A stretch of DNA of 64,000 nucleotides from Aureibacter tunicatorum. Lineage in GTDB: Bacteria > Bacteroidota > Bacteroidia > Cytophagales > Cyclobacteriaceae. Shown here piece after piece: positions 55,009-64,000 of the stretch. The stretch's first letter is position 1; the number at the start of each line of letters is the position of its first letter. Below the pieces are notes generated by a model, which was not told where the DNA came from, searched no databases, and saw only the letters and a program-made list of their open reading frames with translations. Where the stretch lies: NCBI RefSeq assembly GCF_036492635.1, contig NZ_AP025306.1, positions 248,001-312,000 of the forward strand, read 5' to 3'. The position numbers were made by a program, and so were the translations under genes.

Positions 55009-55030
55009 ATCCTACCAATTTAGTAGGAAT
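55009..55030. promoter_or_regulatory. Palindromic operator candidate (Rrf2?)
   Basis: TCCTACCAATTTAGTAGGA (55010-55028) is a 19-bp palindrome with one mismatched pair, 38 bp upstream of the DUF2490 ATG and ~85 bp after the 3' end of the Rrf2 gene. Spacing and symmetry suit a dimeric Rrf2 repressor bound over the operon promoter. Confidence 0.55.
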
Positions 55031-55112
55031 TAAAATATCAAAAAAATTATTCTTATTGAATTTGCTCTTTTTAGAAGAAAAAGGGGTGAATATTACAATA
55101 TCTCTTTATGAT

Positions 55113-55565
55113 TTAATTATTTTCATTATTGCCTTGTTGTTTTAATTTATTTTCTCTTTGTATGATTTCAGAAAGTGTCGCCTTTTTGAGTTTTTTTACT
55201 GTTTCATTTCGAATTTCTATAGCGATATTTCTGATGCCGCAGGTTTGTTCGTCATGACATTCGTCGCAGCGTTCATAAAATTTGTAAGTTGCGCATGGAA
55301 GTAACGCGATGGCCCCATCAAATAATCTGATGATTTTTGCCATATGAATTTCATCAGGACTTTCATTTAAAGAGTACCCTCCGTTTTTGCCTTTTTTACT
55401 GTTCAGAATTCTAACATTTTTTAGTTCAGTCAGAATTGATTCAAGAAATTTTAAAGGGATATTTTCTTCTACTGCTATTTTGCTTACGGGTATTGGTTGT
55501 TTTTCTATATTTTTAGCAATAAAAACGAGTGCTTTTATTGCATATTTAGCCTTTTTTGATAGCAT
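55113..55565 (-). CDS. Rrf2-family transcriptional regulator
   Basis: 150 residues. Winged helix 1-75 (MLSKKAKYAIKALVFIAKNI, KIAVEENIPLKFLESILTEL, KGKNGGYSL), dimer helix and a Cys cluster LPCATYKFYERCDECHDEQTC (Cys ~96, 106, 109, 115), of the kind that may hold an Fe-S cluster in IscR/NsrR-like proteins. It lies upstream of the DUF2490-permease genes, with a palindrome between; likely their regulator in response to sulfur, iron or redox state. Confidence 0.88.
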   Translation of the reverse strand: MLSKKAKYAIKALVFIAKNIEKQPIPVSKIAVEENIPLKFLESILTELKNVRILNSKKGKNGGYSLNESPDEIHMAKIIRLFDGAIALLPCATYKFYERCDECHDEQTCGIRNIAIEIRNETVKKLKKATLSEIIQRENKLKQQGNNENN

Positions 55566-56393
55566 GTCGTGTTGATTATAAAAACATGGTAAATGATCCT
55601 GACGGAGTTTTGATAAGATTTCAATTATATATGGAATTGATGCCTGATCTAATGTGAAAAATATTGTAGTATATTTTAATCATAAGCAAAATATGCCATA
55701 CCCCATTTATTTGCAATAATACAAAGAGTGTATGAACAATAGGTGCTTTTTTTAGCTGTTTTCTGTTTCAGCACAGGTTTTTCTTCTTTTGTGAATTATA
55801 ATTTTTAAGTTAGATCCTGTATTAATAGGTTGCTCTACCGATGGTTTTGGAATTAATTATTTTTTTAAAATAATAAAGGCTAATTCGGGAGCTAAGACAC
55901 GCCGCATTAGCTTTTAAATGGATTTTGATCCAAGTACAAATTTATTTAAATGTTCAGAACTTTAAAGGATCTGAAGCATAAAAAGCGACTAGAATTTTAG
56001 TTCTCCTTTTTAAAAGAATTATAAGCGGTCGTTCTGTTATTTTTTCAGAGATAGCTGATAAAATAGATATGAAGATAAAAGCTTCTTCAATGGAAAGACA
56101 AATTCAAGATTTTTGCAGAAGTTAAGATTTGATTATCAAGGAGTTGATTTATTTATTCATCATGAAAGATTAGCGCTTAGTATTGACCGTAATGAATGGG
56201 ACTATGGGAAAAATCAAGTCATTATCCTTTGTGTTATAGTTTGTGTCGGTGAAACAGGAGTCCTTATATTGTAATATACTGAAATGATATTGCACTTTTG
56301 CAAGGGTGGTAGATTGATTAATAAGAGTTTGATTCGCTCTGTTGCTATTTTTTATTTGAACAGCATAGAGCAATTGAATTTTTTAAGAAGTGC
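55566..56393. other. Intergenic region with IS4 relic 2 and a copied terminator end
   Basis: Besides the IS4 relic it holds 24 nt (56330-56353) identical to part of the terminator of the protease gene at 52341-52364, lacking the left stem arm, so it cannot fold as a terminator. 55580-55860 shows nothing recognisable apart from the promoter region of the Rrf2 gene. Confidence 0.6.
55870..56275 (+). mobile_element. Decayed IS4-like transposase, copy 2
   Basis: Near its end one frame reads LALSIDRNEWDYGKNQV and IILCVIVCVGETGVLI, a good IS4-transposase core with the first catalytic Asp. Upstream pieces match relic 1 (52400-52790). Frameshifts and stops precede it, and the rest of the gene is missing. 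Same orientation as relic 1. Confidence 0.75.
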
Positions 56394-58196
56394 TTAAATG
56401 CTGATGTCTAGTTGAAGAGATTTATTTTCATTGATCTTTTTCTTGAATAGACTGACTGTCGCAGGCCTTAATGAAAGCAACAGAGCTAACTCTCCTTGTT
56501 TGATTTTTTTATTGGACGATAAGACATAGTATAAATAAAAAGCTTTTTGAATTTCAAACTTCACTCCATGGAAAGGGGTGTTGGCTGTGATGTTTTCAAT
56601 ATATCCGCACTTAGTGCATCGTCTTGAAAACTTCTTTGTGCCGGGTTTGTAGTCTTGGCTATTGCATTTGGAGCATGTGAAGCCTTTGCTCCATTTAAAT
56701 TTCTCTAAATATCGCCAGCAAGTAATTTCGTCATTGAAGATATCTACAAATTCATCATAAGAGATTTCTTTGCGAGTGAAACGATTGTTTTTTTCTATGC
56801 TCAGATCCTTTTTAAGCTTGTAGTTTTTAGAATCCAAAGCCGAGTTCATCTTGTTGATTTGAGTCATTTGATCAGCCAGCTTTAAATTCAGCTCAGCTAA
56901 TTCCTTATTTTTTTCTTCTATTTCATTCGTTCGTTCCACAACTTTCTTTTCCAGCATTTTATTCACGCTATTCATTAGATCTATATGCTTTTTCTTTTCG
57001 TTCATCGCCGATTTTAAAGCTTTTTCTTTGTCATCTCTAAGCATTGACAATTGATCTTTGATAGCGAAAGAAAGAAAAATTGCTTGCAATAAGAAGGCTA
57101 TTTGAAATATTCGATCTGAAATGAAAGAAAGGTTGATTATGCTAAAATAGAATAAAGACTCAATGAACAATGCTGGTATCAATATGCCTCCAGAGGCCAG
57201 TATAAAGCTCATTGGCTTGAATTTTTTATATTGCATATAGCCAATGATCATTATTGTATAACAAGTATATATTACATTGAGTAATATTAGGTCTACACCA
57301 AACTTGGGGTCCAGCAAGAAAAGCACAAGGAGTATTATTCTAGCGTAAATAGCTAGAAATATCCATTTATGAATGCTTTGCATATTTGAACTGTTTCCGA
57401 TAATTCTTAGGATAAAGAATAAGCCGCAAATGGAAAATAGAGCATTGGACAGTTCTCTCATGATTTTGTTTAATCCGGGATAGTTGGACCAAAACACTTG
57501 AAAACCAATACCATCATTGATTAAAAACAGCAGAACTCCTGAAATTAAAAAAACAGAGTAGGCGGAGTATCTCATGTCTTTTATTGAAAACGAGTAGAGC
57601 AGATTATATATCGAGAATAACAATATGAACCCATAGAATAAGCCGAAAGAAAAATATTCAATGGTAGAAACTCTTATGAGTTCATTGATGGATTTGATTG
57701 ATATGCGCAAGTCGATATTATGTTCAGGAATAATCTTGAAATAATAGACTTGCTGATCATTGGTATGCTGTATGTTATAGCTGAAGTTTCTATGTTTTAT
57801 ACTTCTATTCTGGAAGGGGTATTTTGTTCCGGCAACTTCATAATTAAACCCTCCGTAGCTTCTTGGAAGATAAGCTTCGATATGTTCGATAGAAGGATCG
57901 TTGAATTGCAATATCCATTCTTTGCTTTCAGTCAATATATGAACTGGTATTCTAATCCAATAGACTGTATTTGCTTTGATCGTGCTTAAATAGCTTGAGT
58001 GGTTTACTTTGAATTTTCCTTCAGAGAAAAGCTTTTCAACATCGCTGATTTTCAAAGTGTCAGCATCAGATTCAAGGTATGATACCTTGGACAAGTTGAA
58101 GTTCTCTTTGGCAAAATTCTGATCCAATACTATCGTTTGAGCGAAAGAAGTCGCTATGCCTAGCCATATGAATAAAATGAATAAAAGTCTTTTCAT
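56394..58196 (-). CDS. 7TMR-DISM receptor fused to an IS1595-type zinc-ribbon DNA-binding module
   Basis: 600 residues. Signal peptide 1-20; periplasmic 7TMR-DISMED2-like sandwich ~25-170 (VYWIRIPVHI, WILQFNDPSIEHIEAYLP); seven TM helices ~175-385; coiled coil ~385-465 (VVERTNEIEEKNKELAELNL). Instead of a histidine kinase, GGDEF or PP2C, residues ~477-595 match the zinc-binding domain of IS1595 transposases: EFVDIFNDEITCWRYLEKFK, GFTCSKCNSQDYK, RRCTKCGY (C508, C511, C527, C530), TPFHGVKFEIQKAFYLYY, then a helix-turn-helix-like end (LALLLSLRPATVSLFKKK). No DDE catalytic domain follows. It therefore looks like a membrane receptor with its own DNA-binding end. Its ATG is 4 bp after the sulfatase-like gene, so they are co-transcribed. 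Confidence 0.82.
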   Translation of the reverse strand: MKRLLFILFIWLGIATSFAQTIVLDQNFAKENFNLSKVSYLESDADTLKISDVEKLFSEGKFKVNHSSYLSTIKANTVYWIRIPVHILTESKEWILQFNDPSIEHIEAYLPRSYGGFNYEVAGTKYPFQNRSIKHRNFSYNIQHTNDQQVYYFKIIPEHNIDLRISIKSINELIRVSTIEYFSFGLFYGFILLFSIYNLLYSFSIKDMRYSAYSVFLISGVLLFLINDGIGFQVFWSNYPGLNKIMRELSNALFSICGLFFILRIIGNSSNMQSIHKWIFLAIYARIILLVLFLLDPKFGVDLILLNVIYTCYTIMIIGYMQYKKFKPMSFILASGGILIPALFIESLFYFSIINLSFISDRIFQIAFLLQAIFLSFAIKDQLSMLRDDKEKALKSAMNEKKKHIDLMNSVNKMLEKKVVERTNEIEEKNKELAELNLKLADQMTQINKMNSALDSKNYKLKKDLSIEKNNRFTRKEISYDEFVDIFNDEITCWRYLEKFKWSKGFTCSKCNSQDYKPGTKKFSRRCTKCGYIENITANTPFHGVKFEIQKAFYLYYVLSSNKKIKQGELALLLSLRPATVSLFKKKINENKSLQLDISI

Positions 58197-58200
58197 ACAT

Positions 58201-59823
58201 TTATTTTTTCATGTCATCACGAGTAAGCTTGATCGCTGGATGTGGCGGACTAGGGCCTTCTTTTATATTGATTTTTTCATTTAGGTCTTCAATGTCGGAA
58301 TGATCATCATATTCATCTTTTAGGCTATATAGCGATTTCTTTAAGTTTGAAATAGTGTTCGAATATTGCTCAGAGCCGATTAAATTATTTTGCTCTTTTG
58401 GATCTTTCGTCAAATCATAGAATTCCCAGTATTGAGGTTCTTGATAAAAATGAATGAGCTTGAACTCTTCAGTCCTAATGCCGTAGTGTTTTCTGACATT
58501 ATGAAAGCTTGGATGTTCATGATAATGAAAGTAAATGCCTTTTGATGATTTTTCTTTTCTAAGGCTTGAGTCAAAAAGCTGCTCCATGAAACTCTCACCT
58601 TGTATAATTCTTCTAGATTTGAGCCCTAAAAGATCCAATATCGTAGGGTACAAGTCGATGTTTTGAATGGTTCCTTCCGATGTCCCTGGTACAATTTTAT
58701 TTTTATAGTATATTAACAATGGCACGCGCATTACTTGGTCATACATGAATCGTTTGTCAAACCATCCATTGTCCCCAAGAAAAGTCCCTTGGTCAGCAGT
58801 GAATATGACAAGCGTATTGTCTTCAAGGTCATTAGCTTTAAGGAAATTCATGATTTTTCCAACGCTTTCATCGATTGATAATACTGTGCTGGCATAGTCT
58901 CTCATGAACCTTTGATATTTAGCAATAGCCAGATCCTTGGAGTTTTTTACAGTATCAAGCATTTGTTTATTCTTATTATTATACGCTAGAAACCATATAG
59001 AATCTTCAGGTTCGCTCATGGCTTCAAACCCATGCAAAGGCCAAGGGTCGTATGCCCAGCTGTTGTCAGTTGTAAATTTGAGATCATGTCCTTCGTATAA
59101 ATCATTGTATATGGACATGTCAGCTTCTTTTGCGGCATCTTTATTAGAACTGAAACTTGCTTCGTAATTTACAGGAAGAGGAAATGTTATACTGTCATAT
59201 GCGTTTAAGTGCTTTATGGCTGGCATCCAGTTTCTATGACTTGCTCTATGGTTTATTTTGATAAAAAATGGAGATTTGGAATCAACAGCGTTTTTTATCC
59301 ATTCAAGGGATTTGTCAGTGATCAAATCAGTGATATAGCCAGAGCTGGATTTGAATTTTCTATTTTCAATAAAACTAGGATTGTAATATGAAGCATCTTT
59401 GGTGATTATTTCCCAATGATTAAAACCGCTGGGCTCGGCATTTAAAACCCAATCGCCTATAATAGCGGTATTGTAACCATTTTCTCTCAATCTATGAGGC
59501 AATAATTTTTGATTTCTGTCAAATAACTCTTCATGATATTTCAGTCCATGGACATGTGGGTACAAGCCTGTTAAAACCGAAGCCCTATTGGGGCCTCCTA
59601 CGCCTGTGACTGTGAAAAAGTTGTTGAATTTTAAGCTTCTTCGTGAGAGGCTGTCTAAATTATTTGTTTTTAAAAAACTTGAAAATTCATGTTCGTAAAT
59701 ATTACTGGATCTTAAGCCAAAGTCTGTAGCTGTAATAATGATTATATTAGGATGCTCAGTTTTCTCTTGGCAAGAACTAATTAGAATTATAGTAAGCAAT
59801 ATGTGAAAAATGAATCTTCTCAT
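58201..59823 (-). CDS. Sulfatase-fold lipoprotein lacking the catalytic cysteine (pseudo-sulfatase)
   Basis: 540 residues. Lipoprotein signal with lipobox ISSC (C18). The alkaline-phosphatase/sulfatase fold is clear: IIIITATDFG (~27-36), NNFFTVTGVGGPNRASVLTG (67-86), FTADQGTFLGDNGWFDKRFM and MRVPLLIYY. The signature C/S-x-P-x-R is G-G-P-N-R: position 76 is Gly (codon GGA), so no formylglycine can form, and the first Asp of the metal-binding DD pair is Thr33. The DQG variant itself occurs in active sulfatases. Likely inactive; it may bind a sulfated ligand. Upstream partner of the 7TMR fusion gene (4-bp gap). Confidence 0.85.
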   Translation of the reverse strand: MRRFIFHILLTIILISSCQEKTEHPNIIIITATDFGLRSSNIYEHEFSSFLKTNNLDSLSRRSLKFNNFFTVTGVGGPNRASVLTGLYPHVHGLKYHEELFDRNQKLLPHRLRENGYNTAIIGDWVLNAEPSGFNHWEIITKDASYYNPSFIENRKFKSSSGYITDLITDKSLEWIKNAVDSKSPFFIKINHRASHRNWMPAIKHLNAYDSITFPLPVNYEASFSSNKDAAKEADMSIYNDLYEGHDLKFTTDNSWAYDPWPLHGFEAMSEPEDSIWFLAYNNKNKQMLDTVKNSKDLAIAKYQRFMRDYASTVLSIDESVGKIMNFLKANDLEDNTLVIFTADQGTFLGDNGWFDKRFMYDQVMRVPLLIYYKNKIVPGTSEGTIQNIDLYPTILDLLGLKSRRIIQGESFMEQLFDSSLRKEKSSKGIYFHYHEHPSFHNVRKHYGIRTEEFKLIHFYQEPQYWEFYDLTKDPKEQNNLIGSEQYSNTISNLKKSLYSLKDEYDDHSDIEDLNEKINIKEGPSPPHPAIKLTRDDMKK

Positions 59824-59969
59824 AAAGTAAAAAGTACTCTTTGATAATTTGATTTAAAATGTGTTTTTGAATTAAAACTCAAAAAGATTTTGCCAATCAT
59901 TTGAGATATAAAATTAGCTAATTTTGACTTTAAAACATATGTTTATTGCTAATTATGTATTTGTTTGAG

Positions 59970-60005
59970 AGGTGAAAAAAGAACTAACTTTTTCTTTTTT
60001 CACCT
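59970..60005. terminator. Hairpin between GH3 and sulfatase-like genes
   Basis: Perfect 12-bp stem AGGTGAAAAAAG (59970-59981) / CTTTTTTCACCT (59994-60005), 12-nt loop, 9 bp past the GH3 stop on the minus strand. The T-run is on the plus side. Probably ends the GH97-GH3 transcript, so the sulfatase/7TMR pair has its own promoter in 59824-59970. Confidence 0.55.
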
Positions 60006-60014
60006 TTTTGATTA

Positions 60015-62318
60015 TTATTGCAATAATTCGAACATGGCTGAATTCTTATTGTCTCTGGAGTCTTTTCCTATCCAGATTTTGAACATGCCAGGCTCTGCAA
60101 TCCATTCATTCTTCAAACTGAGCATCTTCAAGTCATTTTCTCCAATTGTGAATTTTACGTTTTTCGTTTCTCCTCTTTTGAGAGTGATTTTCTCAAATCC
60201 TTTAAGCTCTCTGATCGGGCGAGTAACTGAAGCTGAAATATCTTGAATGTACAGTTGAACGATTTCCTCTCCATCAAATTCGCCAGAGTTTGTAATGTCT
60301 ATGCTAGCGATTAATTGCTCTTCTTTTTTGATAGATTCAGAACTTATTTCCAAGTTATTATATTCAAAATGCGTGTATGAAAGCCCGTGCCCAAAAGGGT
60401 ATAACGGCCAAATGTTGGTGTCAATAAAAGATGAGCGGTAATCCTGCGGGTCATTTTCATCCCAAGGTCTGCCGGTATTTTTTGTATTGTAGTAGATTGG
60501 GCACTGTCCTACATTTCTTGGAAAGCTCATAGTTAATTTAGCTGAAGGATTGTAATCTCCTGAGATAACATCCGCAACAGCATGTCCAGCCATTGTTCCG
60601 GGGTACCAAGCTTCTAAAATCGCGTCAACATGCTCATCTTCCCAAGACAAGTCCAGTGGTCGACCATTAAACAATACCAATACAATGGGTTTATTTAATT
60701 TCTTTAACTCTTTGAGCAATTCTCTTTGAGGCTCTGGCAAAGTAATGTTGGTTCTCGAAGCGGCTTCTCCAGACCAGTTGAAGTCTTCGCCCATTGCTGC
60801 GTAAATAACATCACTTTTTCTAGCTGCGTCAATAGCTTCTTTGAAACCATTTTTTCCATTTTCTCCAAGTAAATCGCAACCCTTAGCATAATTAAATGTC
60901 ACTTTCGTGTTTTTATACCTTTCTGTCATCCCCTCGAAGAAAGTTACGCTTTCATTTCTGTCGCCCTGAATTGCCCATTCTCCATTCAAGCTTTCGCGTT
61001 CTTTCACCATTGGTCCAATCAGTGCTATTGATTGTTTTTTATTTTCATCTAATGGCAAAAGATCTTTGTCATTCTTAAGCAGAACCAAGGATTTTTGAGC
61101 GTTTAATCTAGCTTCTTTCATGTGTTCAGGATGTCCAACCCATTTTTTTTCCCTGTTTTCATCTATGTATTTGTATGGGTCGTCAAATAAGCCCAGCATG
61201 AATTTTAATTCAAGTATGCGAGCTGTTGCTTGGTTTATTTGCCTGACAGTAATCTTGCCTTCTTCATATAGCTGTTTAACGTGTTGCACATAGGCGGCTC
61301 CTGTCATATCCATATCAATGCCGGCATCCAATGTTTTATATGCCGCTTCTTTTAAATCCTTAGCATAGCCATGATCGATCATTTCATTGATAGCCGTGTA
61401 ATCCGTCACAACCATTCCTCTGAAATCCCACTCGTCTCTTAGCACATCAGTGTATAAATATTTGCTTCCAGTGCATGGAACTCCTGAAATTTCATTAAAT
61501 GCTGTCATGAATGTGGCTACGCCAGCATCAATAGCGGCTTGAAATGGAGGGAAATATATTTCTCTTAATGTGCGATCGGAGACATCGACAGTATGATAAT
61601 CCCTGCCTGCCTCGGCAGCTCCATATGCGGCGAAGTGCTTGGCGCATGCGATCATCGTAAATTCATCAGCGAAATCCGTGTAATCTTCAATGCCTTGAAA
61701 GCCTTTGACACGGGCTTTGGCAACAAGGCTGCCAAGGTAAGGATCTTCTCCTGCGCCTTCGATAACACGTCCCCATCTTGCGTCTCTTGAGATATCGACC
61801 ATAGGAGCGAATGTCCAGCTAATGCCTGCCGAAGTTGCTTCTTTGGCTGCAATTCTCGCGCTTTTTTCCATTAACTCCAAGTCCCATGAGCAAGCTTCTG
61901 CGAGTGGGATAGGGAATGTGGTTCTGTAGCCATGAATGACATCGCCAGCGAAGAGCAAAGGTATTTTCAGCCTTGAATGCTCCAAAGCTTGATCTTGCAT
62001 TTTGCGGAGCCCGCTGGCTCCCCAGACATTAAACATGGATCCAACCCAGCCCTTTTCCAGATACTGCTTGAACTCGTCGCCAATTTCAGGTCCTGTAGGT
62101 GTGCCATGTCCCGAAAACTGGGTCATCTGCCCGATTTTTTCTTCAAGAGTCATCAAGGCCAGCACTGAGTCCACTTTGTATTCTATCTTTTGATCTTGGC
62201 TATAGCTTTTCCAACCACTTGAAATAGCAGATGATTGCTTGTTGTCTGAGGAGCAGCTAGCAAAAAATATAGTTGCAGCGGATATGTATATCGCTTTTTT
62301 TAGATCGATCTTAAACAT
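60015..62318 (-). CDS. Glycoside hydrolase family 3 beta-glycosidase (BglX-like), lipoprotein
   Basis: 767 residues from ATG 62318, which begins a lipoprotein signal (MFKIDLKKAIYISAATIFFA SC, lipobox Cys22); an in-frame start at 62396 lacks one. Complete GH3 architecture: (beta/alpha)8 domain with GRDYHTVDVSDRTLREIYFP, AKHFAAYG and the nucleophile Asp306 in GMVVTDYTA, alpha/beta sandwich, and C-terminal FnIII-like domain (IASIDITNSGEFDGEEIVQL). It removes terminal beta-linked glucose or similar from oligosaccharides, periplasmic or outer-membrane facing. 84 bp behind the GH97 gene; same operon likely. Confidence 0.92.
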   Translation of the reverse strand: MFKIDLKKAIYISAATIFFASCSSDNKQSSAISSGWKSYSQDQKIEYKVDSVLALMTLEEKIGQMTQFSGHGTPTGPEIGDEFKQYLEKGWVGSMFNVWGASGLRKMQDQALEHSRLKIPLLFAGDVIHGYRTTFPIPLAEACSWDLELMEKSARIAAKEATSAGISWTFAPMVDISRDARWGRVIEGAGEDPYLGSLVAKARVKGFQGIEDYTDFADEFTMIACAKHFAAYGAAEAGRDYHTVDVSDRTLREIYFPPFQAAIDAGVATFMTAFNEISGVPCTGSKYLYTDVLRDEWDFRGMVVTDYTAINEMIDHGYAKDLKEAAYKTLDAGIDMDMTGAAYVQHVKQLYEEGKITVRQINQATARILELKFMLGLFDDPYKYIDENREKKWVGHPEHMKEARLNAQKSLVLLKNDKDLLPLDENKKQSIALIGPMVKERESLNGEWAIQGDRNESVTFFEGMTERYKNTKVTFNYAKGCDLLGENGKNGFKEAIDAARKSDVIYAAMGEDFNWSGEAASRTNITLPEPQRELLKELKKLNKPIVLVLFNGRPLDLSWEDEHVDAILEAWYPGTMAGHAVADVISGDYNPSAKLTMSFPRNVGQCPIYYNTKNTGRPWDENDPQDYRSSFIDTNIWPLYPFGHGLSYTHFEYNNLEISSESIKKEEQLIASIDITNSGEFDGEEIVQLYIQDISASVTRPIRELKGFEKITLKRGETKNVKFTIGENDLKMLSLKNEWIAEPGMFKIWIGKDSRDNKNSAMFELLQ

Positions 62319-62402
62319 AAGAATATATTTTAAAAGAAAAATTGATGAAAGAGGATGAATACTCCGCTCATAAGTGGCGAAGCATTCATGTCGCATGAAA
62401 AA

Positions 62403-64000
<1,598 letters not shown>

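Noticed and set aside
56394-56780. An IS1595 element inserted in the receptor gene
   Set aside because: Frame is continuous, there is no DDE transposase domain, no inverted repeats and no flanking duplication; a domain fusion fits better.

Overview
The window is AT-rich chromosomal DNA from a member of the Bacteroidota, most likely a marine Cytophagales-type bacterium (Flammeovirga/Persicobacter-like; the genus is a guess). Signs: TonB-dependent receptors with an N-terminal carboxypeptidase-regulatory-like domain, many short-signal lipoproteins, a protein ending in a type IX secretion (T9SS) sorting domain, a 7TMR-DISM receptor, GH97/GH3 glycosidases, Rrf2 and Crp-type regulators, and few Shine-Dalgarno sequences. 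No rRNA, tRNA or CRISPR array was found.

Layout. 0-4.2 kb: a secreted protein cut by the window edge, then two membrane-anchored GAF sensors without an output domain. 4.6-8.6 kb: TonB receptor plus a beta-helix-like lipoprotein. 8.7-15.1 kb: lipoproteins, a DUF1905/YdeI protein, a MATE exporter behind a structured leader, a PI-PLC-like lipoprotein and a CarboxypepD-reg-like protein. 15.2-19.6 kb: ECF sigma factor, a second TonB receptor and a propeller-like secreted protein, with no FecR anti-sigma gene. 19.6-22.4 kb: a scrap island flanked by a ~160-bp direct repeat, with a decayed IS3 transposase, a truncated gene, a polymorphic-toxin-like tail and a possible orphan immunity gene. 22.4-28.2 kb: hypothetical proteins, an M15 peptidase, and ~1 kb of non-coding DNA with orphan hairpins.

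28.3-43.7 kb holds the most unusual proteins: a 971-residue protein with an actin-fragmin-kinase/PI-kinase-like C-terminal domain and a 429-residue amidoligase-like protein, both with a disordered N-terminus containing a 'PIQ' motif like that of some contractile-injection-system cargo, and a macro/PARG-like protein. Between them lie a Crp regulator with two metallo-beta-lactamase-fold hydrolases, two S41 proteases and a large amidohydrolase. 43.8-46 kb: a medium-chain dehydrogenase and a TraB/GumN protein. 46.6-52.3 kb: a 1897-residue T9SS-exported M43 metalloprotease with 13 repeats of ~95 residues, several nearly identical at DNA level. 52.4-56.3 kb: two decayed IS4-like transposases in direct orientation around a CysP/PiT-type permease, a DUF2490 outer-membrane protein and an Rrf2 regulator with a palindromic operator candidate.

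56.4-64 kb (all minus strand) is a carbohydrate locus: GH97, GH3, a sulfatase-fold lipoprotein lacking its catalytic Cys, and, 4 bp behind it, a 7TMR-DISM receptor fused to an IS1595-transposase zinc ribbon. This last pair, a probable pseudo-sulfatase with a membrane receptor carrying its own DNA-binding module, is the best candidate here for an undescribed sensing system; the PIQ-leader kinase is the second.
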